A DNA stretch of 64,000 nucleotides from Martinezella multihospitum (GCF_900094585.1 NZ_FMAG01000004.1:186001-250000), one strand, 5' to 3'; positions 15,662 to 24,357 are shown, counted from the first letter of the stretch. The notes: generated by a model not told the origin, from the letters alone. Translations and numbers: made by a program.

Positions 15662-16532
15662 CCAAAATCCCAGCATGTCGACGGCGTGGACGGAAGACCA
15701 GGCGATATCGAAGCTGAAATTTCTCCGGCTCCTGGCACATTGGCACTGGACGCTCATAGCCGGCACGGCCATGTCCGCCATCATCGCGGTGCTGCTCGTC
15801 CTTGGTCCCTGGATTGCGCCGCATGATCCCGCGGCGCAGAGCCTGCTGAAGCGCCTGAAGCCGCCGAGCGCGACCTATTGGCTTGGAACGGACGAGCTTG
15901 GACGGGATCTGTTGAGCCGCATCCTCACCGGCGGCCAGTTCGCGGTTGCGATCTCGGCCCTGACGCTCCTCCTTTGTGTGGTAATCGGCCTGGCCGTGGG
16001 CATGATGAGCGCCCGTGCGGGAGGATGGCTTGACGAGCTCATGATGCGGATCGTCGATCTGATCCTGTCGTTTCCCGATGTCATAGTCGCGATGTTCATG
16101 GTTGCGATCTTCGGTTCCGGCTATGTCACGCTCATCGTATCGCTGACCGTTGTCGGATGGGCGCCGTTCGCGCGTCTCGCTCGCAGCCTCACGCTCACCA
16201 TCAATACCCGCGAATATGTCGCTGCGGCGGAAGTGCTCGGCTGCCGGCCGAGCTTCATCCTGTTTCGCCATGTGCTGCCCAATATCATGAGACCCGTCGC
16301 GGCGATCACATTTCTGCGCTTCGGCCACAAGCTGATAACCGTCGGCGGGTTGTCCTACCTCGGTCTCGGCGTTCAGCCACCTCATGCCGACTGGGCCTTA
16401 ATGATGGCCTCGTCGCAGAACTATTTCGATCGCGTGCCGCTTCTGATCATTGCTCCAGGGCTTGCGATCTTTCTCACCGCACTTTCGGTCACCTGGCTCG
16501 GTCAGGGTCTCGAAAGGTGGCACAGACATTGA
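15651..16532 (+). CDS. ABC transporter permease, dipeptide/nickel type (DppC/NikC-like)
   Basis: A 293-residue permease overlapping the previous gene by 11 bases. It has an N-terminal cytoplasmic tail, TM1 at about 37-58, the family segment HWLGTDELGRDLLSRIL (here YWLGTDELGRDLLSRIL) near 77-93, and the EAA loop (AAEVLGCRPSFILFRHVLPNIM) near 190-210. It pairs with the DppB-like permease to make the pore. Overlap implies coupled translation. Confidence 0.9.
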   Translation: MSTSQNPSMSTAWTEDQAISKLKFLRLLAHWHWTLIAGTAMSAIIAVLLVLGPWIAPHDPAAQSLLKRLKPPSATYWLGTDELGRDLLSRILTGGQFAVAISALTLLLCVVIGLAVGMMSARAGGWLDELMMRIVDLILSFPDVIVAMFMVAIFGSGYVTLIVSLTVVGWAPFARLARSLTLTINTREYVAAAEVLGCRPSFILFRHVLPNIMRPVAAITFLRFGHKLITVGGLSYLGLGVQPPHADWALMMASSQNYFDRVPLLIIAPGLAIFLTALSVTWLGQGLERWHRH

Positions 16533-16552
16533 AAGGGTCCAGGGAGATTAGC

Positions 16553-17254
16553 ATGACGAAATTGAAGGAAGGCAACGCCAAGCTTCCGCGCTCCAATCTG
16601 GCGACGCAGGTCGCCCATGAAATTCGCAATGGCGTTCTAAACGGTACTTTCCCCTTAGGCTCGCAGTTGAACGAGGCCGAACTCGCCGAGCGTTTCGGCG
16701 TCAGCCGTGGCCCTGTCCGCGAAGCCCTCGCGCGGCTTGCGCAGGAGGGGATCGTCAACAGTCTGCCGCATCGCGGGGTCTTCGTGCCGGAACTGACGGA
16801 AAGCGATGTCATCGACATCTACCTCGTACGTCAGCCCTTGGAGCTTACCGCGATGGAAAAGATAATGGGCAGGGCGGAGAAGCGCATCGCCGTGCACAGG
16901 GAGCTCAGCGCCATCGCCGCCCGTATGGAGCGTGCCCGCCTCAGCCGCCATTGGTCGCTGATTGCCGAACTCGACATGCAGTTCCATCGAACCCTGGTCG
17001 ACGCCGCCGAAAGCCCGCGGCTGTCGCGCGTCTATGCCACCGTACAGGCCGAGACAAAGCTATGCCTGCACAAGCTGATGGGCGGTTACAAGGGAAACGA
17101 CGCCCTTGTGCAGGAACATCAGCTTCTCGCGGACCTGGTCTTGTCCGGCACATTGGACGCCGGGATTGCCGAGTTGCGCCGGCACTTTGGCAATCCTGTC
17201 GAGACGATGCGCAAGGCGATCCAGGCAAGGAAGGATGTCCCCTCGGCAGCGTGA
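16553..17254 (+). CDS. GntR/FCD-family regulator embedded in the ABC importer operon
   Basis: A 233-residue regulator. The winged helix spans about 15-80 (LNEAELAERFGVSRGPVREALARL) and an FCD ligand-binding domain follows, with metal-coordinating candidates Asp and His in ELDMQFHRTLVDAAE (about 141-155), EHQLL and RRHF. The start at 16553 follows GGGAG; a longer frame opens inside the permease gene and is rejected. It sits between the permease and ATPase genes, 20 bases after the permease stop. It probably senses an organic acid or the transported compound and controls this operon, in addition to the metal-type operator upstream. Confidence 0.87.
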   Translation: MTKLKEGNAKLPRSNLATQVAHEIRNGVLNGTFPLGSQLNEAELAERFGVSRGPVREALARLAQEGIVNSLPHRGVFVPELTESDVIDIYLVRQPLELTAMEKIMGRAEKRIAVHRELSAIAARMERARLSRHWSLIAELDMQFHRTLVDAAESPRLSRVYATVQAETKLCLHKLMGGYKGNDALVQEHQLLADLVLSGTLDAGIAELRRHFGNPVETMRKAIQARKDVPSAA

Positions 17255-17286
17255 ATCCTTTGTTCCTCATATGGGAGAATGATCGC

Positions 17287-18339
17287 ATGACATGCAAGGC
17301 CTGCGAAAGCACCGACCGATCTGCAGATATCATAGACCCAATCCTGTCCGTCCGCGATCTGACAGTACACTTCGCCGGACTGGATCAGCCGGTGCTGGAC
17401 CGAGTGAGCTTCGACGTGCGTAGGGGCGAGGTCGTTGCGCTGGTAGGCGAATCGGGCTCCGGCAAGAGTGTGACAGCGCTATCGATCATGCGCTTGCTGC
17501 CTTCAGTGGCGAAGATGTCGGCATCTGCAATTGAATTCGATGGTCAGGACCTGCAGAAGCTTTCCTCCGCCGCGTTCAACCGCCTCAGAGGCGGCCGTCT
17601 TTCCATGCTGTTCCAGCAGCCGCAAGTCATGCTCGATCCGACATCGAAAGTCGGTGTTCAAGTGGGTGAGCCGCTCCTCTATCATAACGGCACCCATGGT
17701 CGCGAAAATCGCCGGCAGGTGGTCGGCCTTCTGGGGGAAGTGGGTATCCCGGACCCAGCGGCGCGGGTGGATTGCTACTCCTTCGAACTTTCAGGCGGTA
17801 TGGCTCAAAGGGTCATGATGGCAGCAGCGCTCGGCGCCGGTCCCGAGTTGTTGATTGCCGACGAACCGACCACGGCGCTCGACGTGACCGTCCAGGCACA
17901 GATCCTGCGGCTCCTCGACGCCGAACGTCGCCGCCGCCGCCTTGCCGTGCTGTTGATCACCCATGATCTTGCCGTTGTTTCGGCGATCGCCGACCGCATT
18001 GTCGTGATGTATGCGGGGCGTGTCGTCGAGGAAGGACCGACGTCGCAGGTTCTGAAGAATCCTGCGCATCCCTATACCCAGGCCCTGATCCGCTGCTCGC
18101 TTCTTCAGGCCGACGCGGAGGGGCGGCTATTCTCGTTGCCGCATGGTGCTGTGCATGCAAGGGACCTGGCTGTCGGCTGCCGCTTTCATCCGCGTTGTCC
18201 CGTAGCACAGGCTCATGGCTGTCTGGAACGCTGTGTCATGGAGGAACCAAGCCTTCGAGACACCGATTGTGGGCGCAAGGCGCGATGCTGGACTGTCGTT
18301 GATCGCGAAGTCTCCGTCAGCGAAGGGGTTCCTGCATGA
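17287..18339 (+). CDS. ABC importer ATPase, DppD/NikD-like
   Basis: A 350-residue ATPase. Walker A is GESGSGKS near 58, the signature is LSGGMAQR near 177, and Walker B is LLIADEPTTALD. The C-terminal oligopeptide/dipeptide domain contains a Cys cluster (GCRFHPRCP, then a Cys in HGCLE and others), the pattern known to hold an iron-sulfur cluster in some dipeptide-transporter ATPases. The Met start at 17287 follows GGGAG. Its stop overlaps the next ATPase start (ATGA). Confidence 0.9.
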   Translation: MTCKACESTDRSADIIDPILSVRDLTVHFAGLDQPVLDRVSFDVRRGEVVALVGESGSGKSVTALSIMRLLPSVAKMSASAIEFDGQDLQKLSSAAFNRLRGGRLSMLFQQPQVMLDPTSKVGVQVGEPLLYHNGTHGRENRRQVVGLLGEVGIPDPAARVDCYSFELSGGMAQRVMMAAALGAGPELLIADEPTTALDVTVQAQILRLLDAERRRRRLAVLLITHDLAVVSAIADRIVVMYAGRVVEEGPTSQVLKNPAHPYTQALIRCSLLQADAEGRLFSLPHGAVHARDLAVGCRFHPRCPVAQAHGCLERCVMEEPSLRDTDCGRKARCWTVVDREVSVSEGVPA

Positions 18340-19364
18340 AGCCACGCGTCTCAAGCACTGATTTCGTGGTCGTGGAAGGCCTCACCAAGCATTATGCGCT
18401 GTCCGGGGGGAGGCTGGTACGTTCGGTCGACGGGGCCAGCTTTTCCATTCGGCATGGCGAAGTCTTGGGTCTCGTGGGTGAATCCGGCTGCGGCAAGAGC
18501 ACCATCGCAAAGCTGCTCACGCGCCTGACGCCGCTCACGTCGGGGCGTGTCAAAGTCGACGGTCGTGATGTCCTGACCTTGCGTGGCGAGGCGCTGCGCA
18601 AGATGCGACGCACCATGCAACTCGTGTTCCAGGATCCCTATTCGGCCCTTGATCCTTCGATGACCATCGGCGAAAGCATGAAGGCACCGCTTTCGCAGCA
18701 TGCGATGTACATGCCCGCCGACTGCAAGGGCAAGGTGATCGAAATGCTGCGCGAGGTCGGCCTTACGGAGGCTTTCTACGACCGCTATCCCAACCAGTGT
18801 TCCGGAGGGCAGCTTCAGCGCGTCGGGATCGGGCGCGCTCTTCTTCTGCAGCCAGAGTTTCTTATCTGCGATGAGCCAACCTCAGCTCTTGATTCCTCCA
18901 TGCGCACGCAGATCCTCAATCTCCTGGCGGAACTGAGGGTGCGACGGCGCCTTACGATCCTGATGATCACGCACGACCTCAGGCTGGTGTCCCGCTTCTG
19001 CGACAGAATTGCCGTCATGTATCTCGGTCAGATCGTGGAGATCGCTCCTGCTGCCGATCTGTTCGCTTGCCCCCGGCATCCGTACACCCAGGCTCTGATC
19101 GCCTCGTCCTTGCTCGAGGTGCATGGCCTTGAGGAGACGATCGATACTCTGCGAGGAGAGCCGCCCAGTCCTCTCGCCCCGCCCGAGGGGTGCCGTCTGC
19201 GGACGCGCTGTGCGCATGCCGATAACCGTTGCGTACAGGCGCAGCCTCAGCTCCGCAGCATCACCGAGGACGACGGCGTTCGGCACTTCGTGAGCTGCCA
19301 TCATTTCGAGCGGATCGAGGAAATCCGCGAGAAGCACCGCGGGCCTACGGCCGCAATCGCCTGA
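18336..19364 (+). CDS. ABC importer ATPase, DppF/NikE-like
   Basis: A 342-residue second ATPase of the importer, with Walker A GESGCGKST near 51, signature CSGGQLQR and Walker B FLICDEPTSALD. The C-terminal domain has a shorter Cys-containing motif (CRLRTRCAHADNRC). It overlaps the preceding ATPase by 4 bases and would form a heterodimer with it. Length and architecture are normal for the family. Confidence 0.9.
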   Translation: MKPRVSSTDFVVVEGLTKHYALSGGRLVRSVDGASFSIRHGEVLGLVGESGCGKSTIAKLLTRLTPLTSGRVKVDGRDVLTLRGEALRKMRRTMQLVFQDPYSALDPSMTIGESMKAPLSQHAMYMPADCKGKVIEMLREVGLTEAFYDRYPNQCSGGQLQRVGIGRALLLQPEFLICDEPTSALDSSMRTQILNLLAELRVRRRLTILMITHDLRLVSRFCDRIAVMYLGQIVEIAPAADLFACPRHPYTQALIASSLLEVHGLEETIDTLRGEPPSPLAPPEGCRLRTRCAHADNRCVQAQPQLRSITEDDGVRHFVSCHHFERIEEIREKHRGPTAAIA

Positions 19365-19401
19365 ACATGCCAGAAAGTCCAAAAAATCATTAAAGGGGAA
19401 T

Positions 19402-20898
19402 ATGAGCATGAAGCTTTTCAAGAGAATCTCCATGCTGCCGCTGCTTCTGTTGGCAACGACAGCCCACGCTGAATCCTTAGTCGTCGGCGACTTCTGGAGC
19501 ATAAAAAACAATTGGGCGATGACGTCGGATGATGTCTACGTCGGAACCGTGGCTGGCTGCTACGAGGGGCTTGCTCGCGTCAACTACGACGGCAAGCTCG
19601 AACCCTGGCTCGCCACTTCCTTCAAGCACGTCGAGCCGAACGTCTGGGAGGTCACTCTGCGGCAGGACGTGGCATTTCAGGATGGAACCCCGCTGGACGC
19701 AGATGCGGTCGCATTCGCGCTCGACAAGATCCTCCACGGCGAGGTAGCCGCGCGTGCCTTCTCGCCGAAGATATTCAAATCGGTGGAAGCGCTCGGCAAG
19801 GACAAGGTGCGAATAACGACGGTTCAGCCGCTTGCGATGCTGCCGGCCCATCTTGCCGCGCCGTCAACAAGCATCCTTTCGAAAGCCGCCTACAGACAAG
19901 ACGGTACGATCGATCCCGTCAGCCACTGCACCGGACCATACGCGATCGTCTCCGTGGATCAGGCTCAGGGGCTCAAGGTGAAGGCGAATCCGACATATTG
20001 GGGCAAGAAGCCCACAGTTGGCGAAGGTGAGGTGAGGTTCGTCCTCGACGCCAATACGCGTGCAGTCCAGGCTCGCTCGGGAGAAGCGGATATTGCACGT
20101 CTGGTACCGCCTTCCAGCGTCAAGCAGATCAACGACTCGGGCGTTGCGACCGTGTCCGAGGCTTCCACGCCACGCACGACCATGCTCGTGATAAACAACA
20201 GGAAAAAGCCGTTCGACGACATACGCGTGCGAAGGGCGATACAGGCGGCGATCGACAATCAGGCAATTTCCGACGCGCTGTTCGAAGGCCTGATGCCGGC
20301 CGCAAACGACGTCTTCCGCCCCACCGATGCCTGGGCGCCGAAGGATCAGAAGCCGACCTATAATCCTGACCTTGCCAAGTCTCTGCTCAAGGAGGCTGGC
20401 ATCACGTCAGGAAGCCTGAAGGTAGAGATGATTGCCTATGTGGAGCGGGCCGAATTCAAGGATATCGCCGCAGCCGTCCAGCAGATGCTTGCCGAGATTG
20501 GCATAGAGAGCACGATCAAGCAGGCTCAGTATAATGCCGTGGAACCGGATTTGCTGAAGGGCAATTTCGATCTCGCATTTCTGTCGCGCAACTATCTGAC
20601 CGACGTTCTGGATCCTGCCGGGTTTTTGTCCTCCGATTTCTCCTGCGAGGGCAGCTATAATCTCGCGCACTATTGCTCGCCGGAGGTGGATGCCTGGATC
20701 AAGGATGCCCGCGCCAATGACAATGATGAGGAACGGTACGCGCTCTACCGCAAGATCGCCCAGAAGCTGCAAGACGACGCGGCCGTCGTCGATATCGTCC
20801 ATGTGAACACGTTCGACGCGATCGGCAAACGTGTCCAGGGATTTCGGCCGCATCCGCTCAATAGCTATTATTTGACGCCCGATCTGTCTCTGAAGTGA
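19402..20898 (+). CDS. Periplasmic binding protein of dipeptide/nickel ABC importer
   Basis: A 498-residue SBP_bac_5 family protein. Residues 1-23 form a signal peptide (two Lys, hydrophobic core, TTAHAES cleavage site). The domain I motif WEVTLRQDVAFQDGTPLDADAVAFAL (given in parts: WEVTLR, FQDGTPLDADAV) is typical. It delivers the substrate to the two permeases. Members bind peptides, opines, haem or nickel complexes. Substrate class cannot be decided from sequence; the metal-sensor operators at both ends of the locus favour nickel/cobalt complexes. AAAGGGGA precedes the ATG. Being last in the operon is unusual but not rare. Confidence 0.87.
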   Translation: MSMKLFKRISMLPLLLLATTAHAESLVVGDFWSIKNNWAMTSDDVYVGTVAGCYEGLARVNYDGKLEPWLATSFKHVEPNVWEVTLRQDVAFQDGTPLDADAVAFALDKILHGEVAARAFSPKIFKSVEALGKDKVRITTVQPLAMLPAHLAAPSTSILSKAAYRQDGTIDPVSHCTGPYAIVSVDQAQGLKVKANPTYWGKKPTVGEGEVRFVLDANTRAVQARSGEADIARLVPPSSVKQINDSGVATVSEASTPRTTMLVINNRKKPFDDIRVRRAIQAAIDNQAISDALFEGLMPAANDVFRPTDAWAPKDQKPTYNPDLAKSLLKEAGITSGSLKVEMIAYVERAEFKDIAAAVQQMLAEIGIESTIKQAQYNAVEPDLLKGNFDLAFLSRNYLTDVLDPAGFLSSDFSCEGSYNLAHYCSPEVDAWIKDARANDNDEERYALYRKIAQKLQDDAAVVDIVHVNTFDAIGKRVQGFRPHPLNSYYLTPDLSLK

Positions 20899-20901
20899 TT
20901 T

Positions 20902-20930
20902 CGGGGAAGATCCGCCTCGCGAGGTCCCCG
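20902..20930 (+). terminator. Nested hairpin after the binding-protein gene
   Basis: CGGGGA (20902-20907) pairs with TCCCCG (20925-20930), and the loop contains the palindrome CCTCGCGAGG. It starts 4 bases after the stop codon and may protect the 3' end or assist termination. Confidence 0.4.
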
Positions 20931-20999
20931 ACCCGAAACGGTGCAGCCGGTCCCGTCCGATTACCGGATGAGGTTCCGGCGACGATCTCGGAAAACTTT

Positions 21000-21047
21000 G
21001 CCGTTAGCGACACTTGGAGTTCCCCTTCGCTAACGGCGCTTTTTCTT
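21000..21047 (+). terminator. Intrinsic terminator of the ABC importer operon
   Basis: GCCGTTAGCG (21000-21009) and CGCTAACGGC (21028-21037) pair perfectly over 10 bp and are followed by GCTTTTTCTT. This is a classical Rho-independent terminator on the plus strand, separating the importer operon from the second metal-sensor unit. Confidence 0.75.
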
Positions 21048-21220
21048 CCGCGTCTTTAGCCCGCAGTGCTGAAACGATCGATTCCATCCATTGTTCTGCA
21101 GGTTCATCCTTGTCAGCCTCTTGTGAGGCCCGCACGGGAAGAGTTGCGCGGCAGCTGTCGGACGCACGCGCGTCCTCCGGTGTTCGTAATCCCCGGATTT
21201 TTCGTGAAATCGGGCTGGTA

Positions 21221-21249
21221 TTGACAGTTATCCTCTCTGGGGGGATACA
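21221..21249 (+). promoter_or_regulatory. Promoter with DmeR/RcnR-type operator for the second sensor
   Basis: A perfect -35 TTGACA (21221-21226) and GATACA (21244-21249) are spaced 17 bp. The spacer holds the operator TATCCTCTCTGGGGGGATA (21229-21247), third copy of the 19-bp motif of this locus. A repressor bound here would block RNA polymerase. The expected transcription start falls at or just before the ATG at 21257. Confidence 0.72.
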
Positions 21250-21256
21250 GGTCATC

Positions 21257-21532
21257 ATGACAGAACACACACATGACACCCATCCCGAGATCGTCAAGCG
21301 GCTCAAGCGCGCCCACGGACACCTGAAGAGCGTCATCGCCATGATCGAGGATGGCAAGCCATGTCTCGACATCGCCCAGCAGCTATCAGCCGTCGAGAAG
21401 GCGATCGTCAACGCGAAGCGGACACTCATTCAGGATCATCTCGATCATTGCCTCGAGGAAACACTTGGCGCTCTCCCGCGCGACAAGCGCCAGTCCATAG
21501 ACGAGTTCAAGACGATCACGAAGTATCTCTGA
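21257..21532 (+). CDS. DmeR/RcnR-like metal-sensing repressor (CsoR family), second copy
   Basis: A 91-residue CsoR-family repressor, very similar to rhizobial DmeR and to residues 47-128 of the copy at 12103. Candidate metal ligands are Cys36, His61 and Cys65, with His20/His22 and N-terminal His4, His6 and His9 nearby. It probably senses Ni2+ or Co2+ and represses its own promoter through the operator at 21229-21247. No ribosome site is seen between that promoter and the ATG, so the mRNA may be leaderless. The longer frame from 21014 runs through the terminator and promoter and is rejected. Confidence 0.88.
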   Translation: MTEHTHDTHPEIVKRLKRAHGHLKSVIAMIEDGKPCLDIAQQLSAVEKAIVNAKRTLIQDHLDHCLEETLGALPRDKRQSIDEFKTITKYL

Positions 21533-21536
21533 GGGT

Positions 21537-21974
21537 ATGACCGATTTGTTTGCCTATTTCGGGCTGTTCGTGGCCGCCTTTGGTGCGGCAACGATCCTTC
21601 CGATGCAATCCGAGGCAGCGCTTGCAGGGCTTCTTCTGACCGAAAGGTATTCGGCGCTTTGGCTCGTCGTTGCCGCCAGCCTCGGCAATATTTTGGGCTC
21701 TGTCGTCAACTGGATGCTAGGCAGAGGGATCGAACGGTTTCGCGACCGCCGTTGGTTCCCGATCGGTAACGACGCGCTTGATCGCGCACGGGGATGGTAT
21801 CGTCGTTATGGGCGATGGTCGTTGCTGGCAAGCTGGGTGCCAGTTATCGGCGATCCGATCACCGTTGTTGCCGGCGTCCTGCGAGAACCATTGTTGACCT
21901 TCCTACTGTTTGTGACGATCGCGAAGGTTGGACGTTACGTCGCTCTTGCGCTGGTGACGACCAGCCTGACGTGA
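21537..21974 (+). CDS. Small DedA/YqaA-like membrane protein
   Basis: A 145-residue VTT-domain protein of the YqaA type: TM1 at about 5-30, a re-entrant segment GNILGSVVNWMLGRG near 50-64, the loop RYGRWSLLASWVPVIGDPITVVAGVLR at about 90-117 (described in parts: YGRWSLLASWVPVIGDP), and a final TM. It starts 4 bases after the stop of the DmeR-like gene, so both are co-transcribed. DedA relatives act in membrane lipid movement and envelope stress; a role in metal tolerance is inferred only from this pairing, which mirrors the DmeR-DedA pair at 11302-12489. Confidence 0.8.
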   Translation: MTDLFAYFGLFVAAFGAATILPMQSEAALAGLLLTERYSALWLVVAASLGNILGSVVNWMLGRGIERFRDRRWFPIGNDALDRARGWYRRYGRWSLLASWVPVIGDPITVVAGVLREPLLTFLLFVTIAKVGRYVALALVTTSLT

Positions 21975-22128
21975 AGTGCTGGAATCCCGCGGTGCGCGGT
22001 CAGCGCAGCCCCCAAGGCATCGGGCGCCTTGATGCTTGATTGTTGTCATCGGCGCCATTCTGGTGGCTCCGTGACTGACGCCTCGAACAAACATTCGAAA
22101 CCAAGGTTTTTCAGCTTTACGTCAGTCA

Positions 22129-24276
22129 ATGAGGCTATTTCCTAAAAACGACACGCTACGGCTGTATGCACGTGTTGGCAGTGTTGGAGAGTTGAATTTG
22201 AATCTTGTTCTTAGGCGCTCGTCTTCCGTGGCGCCGGTTTCCGGATACGAGCCTGGCGGCTTCACCTATCGCCGCGATATCGACGGCCTGCGCGCCCTGG
22301 CGATCATTCCGGTCGTTCTCTATCACGCCAGCATCCCGGGGTTTGGCGGCGGCTTCGTCGGCGTTGACATATTTTTCGTCATTTCCGGCTTCCTGATGGC
22401 ATCGCTGATCTCCAAGGAAATCGCGAAGGGCGAATTCAGTCTCGTCCGATTCTATGAGCGCCGTATCCGGCGGATTTTTCCGGCATTGTTCGCTGTCCTG
22501 GCCACGTCTTCGGTTGCGGCATGGTTTCTGCTGATGCCAGCCGAATTTGCTTATTTCGCGCGCAGCTTGAAGGCGGCGGCCCTGTTCACATCGAATATTC
22601 AATTCGACAAGGAGAGCGGATACTTCGATATCGGCGCGCAGATGAAGCCGCTGCTGCACACATGGTCGCTGGCTGTCGAAGAGCAGTTCTACATTCTGTT
22701 TCCCTTGCTGCTACTGGTCCTCAACCGATTTGCGCAACGGTATATGGCGCCGATCTTGGCTGGATTGCTGGTCGTGTCTCTCGCGGCCAGCACATGGACG
22801 CTGTTCCGGTCGCAGCCTGACGCATTTTATCTGCTGCAATTTCGTGCTTGGGAGCTGCTCATTGGAGCACTGCTGGCCCTCGGTGTCCTACCGATGCCAA
22901 AGCAATCCAACGTGCGAGCCGGATTGGCCGCCGCCGGTGTGCTTTTGATCGCGATTGCCGTCTTCGGGTTTAGTGACCGGACACTCTTTCCCGGCCCGGC
23001 AGCTCTGCTACCCTGTCTTGGCGCGGCACTGGTGATCCACGCGCGCGACGAGCTCGGGCCAGCGAGCAGAGTTCTGCAGTCACGGCCGATGGTCTTCGTC
23101 GGGTTGATCTCCTACTCGCTTTATCTCTGGCATTGGCCGCTCATCGTCTTCAGCCGGGAGGTGACGGGGCGAGAGCTTTCGCCGATGCAGGGCGGCCTGA
23201 TCGCGCTGGCGTCGCTCGCCATGGCCATCATCTCATGGCGCTTCATCGAGCGGCCGTTCCGTGGACGCGATAGTCTGATAAAGCGCTTGCCGTTATTTGC
23301 TGCGGCACTGACCGTCGTAATCGCCGCTGCCGGATTGGGAGACTATGTCGCCCATCACGGCGGCGTACCTGGTCGACTGCCGGCGGATGTGCAGCGGGTC
23401 TATGCTTCCACTTACGATCAGAGCCGCTTCAGTCTGCCGCCGTGCTTTGCCGAATTCGACGCGGCGGGGCGCTCGGCTGCGGATATTCGTGCAGGCAAAC
23501 TTTGTCCGCTCGGGCCGGAGGACGCGGCGAAACCCACTTTTCTCGTTTGGGGCGATTCCCATTCCGGCGCCATGGCGCCGGCCATCGATGCGGCGGCGAA
23601 GCAGGTTGGGATCAGCGGTCTCTTCGCAGGCCATTCGTCGTGCCCGCCTTTGCCAGATGTTCAGCTCACGTCGCGCGGCGATACCGAACTCTGCAATGAT
23701 TTCAACGGCGCGGTGCACGATCTGATTAAGGCCCGACATATTCCACTGGTTTTCCTGGTGGCCTATTGGCCCAAATATGTCCACGATGCCGAAATGCCCA
23801 ATGAGGGACCGTACTTCGATCCTTCCGTACCGCCCCCGTTGGAGGATCGATCGGCGTCGGTCGTTCAAACGATGGACCGCCTGATTGCCGATCTGACCAA
23901 ACAGGGCACCAAGGTCGTGCTGGTCTCGGATGTCCCCGAAATGGGACGCTACATGCCCGAGGCCGTTGCCAAGGCGATGATGCAAGGCATGTCAACGGAG
24001 GTTGCTCCCCCATTGGAATATATCAGGAAGAGGCAGGCGCTCTCGCATGTGATCCTGAGCCGTGTGGCCGCAAAATATGGTGCAACGATCATCGATCCGC
24101 TTCCAGCCATCTGCAGCACCGATCGTTGCGATGCCGTGCGAAACGGTTTGCCGCTCTATAAGGATGCCGATCATCTCACAGCGACCTTCGCGGCGACCCT
24201 GAGCTCGCTCTACGTTCCCGCGCTGTCCGAAGCTCGTCGATCGGCGGAACTGGCTCGGGATTCCTTCGGAAAGTGA
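22129..24276 (+). CDS. Acyltransferase-3/SGNH O-acetyltransferase (OafA-like)
   Basis: A protein of up to 715 residues. The N-terminal acyltransferase-3 domain (about 43-400) has the conserved start YRRDIDGLRALAIIPVVLYHA and about ten membrane segments. The C-terminal SGNH domain (about 440-700) has the nucleophile motif VWGDSHSGA near 468 and the Asp-x-x-His motif DADHL near 680. Such proteins O-acetylate surface polysaccharide or lipopolysaccharide sugars. The start is uncertain: the first ATG (22129) lacks a ribosome site, and a TTG near 22196 follows GGAGAG. It stands alone. Confidence 0.88.
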   Translation: MRLFPKNDTLRLYARVGSVGELNLNLVLRRSSSVAPVSGYEPGGFTYRRDIDGLRALAIIPVVLYHASIPGFGGGFVGVDIFFVISGFLMASLISKEIAKGEFSLVRFYERRIRRIFPALFAVLATSSVAAWFLLMPAEFAYFARSLKAAALFTSNIQFDKESGYFDIGAQMKPLLHTWSLAVEEQFYILFPLLLLVLNRFAQRYMAPILAGLLVVSLAASTWTLFRSQPDAFYLLQFRAWELLIGALLALGVLPMPKQSNVRAGLAAAGVLLIAIAVFGFSDRTLFPGPAALLPCLGAALVIHARDELGPASRVLQSRPMVFVGLISYSLYLWHWPLIVFSREVTGRELSPMQGGLIALASLAMAIISWRFIERPFRGRDSLIKRLPLFAAALTVVIAAAGLGDYVAHHGGVPGRLPADVQRVYASTYDQSRFSLPPCFAEFDAAGRSAADIRAGKLCPLGPEDAAKPTFLVWGDSHSGAMAPAIDAAAKQVGISGLFAGHSSCPPLPDVQLTSRGDTELCNDFNGAVHDLIKARHIPLVFLVAYWPKYVHDAEMPNEGPYFDPSVPPPLEDRSASVVQTMDRLIADLTKQGTKVVLVSDVPEMGRYMPEAVAKAMMQGMSTEVAPPLEYIRKRQALSHVILSRVAAKYGATIIDPLPAICSTDRCDAVRNGLPLYKDADHLTATFAATLSSLYVPALSEARRSAELARDSFGK

Positions 24277-24357
24277 GCGGACGAGAATGTATTTTGTTTC
24301 CACGGCCGGCTCTTATTGACGCCTACGGGGCAGGTGGGTCGATTGGTCGATCCGTAT

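Noticed and set aside
21014..21256. Upstream extension of the second DmeR-like gene
   Set aside because: It would be translated through a Rho-independent terminator and the promoter; DmeR length is reached from the ATG at 21257.
21004..21429. 141-codon minus-strand open frame
   Set aside because: Mostly antisense to the DmeR-like gene, no family similarity and no ribosome site.
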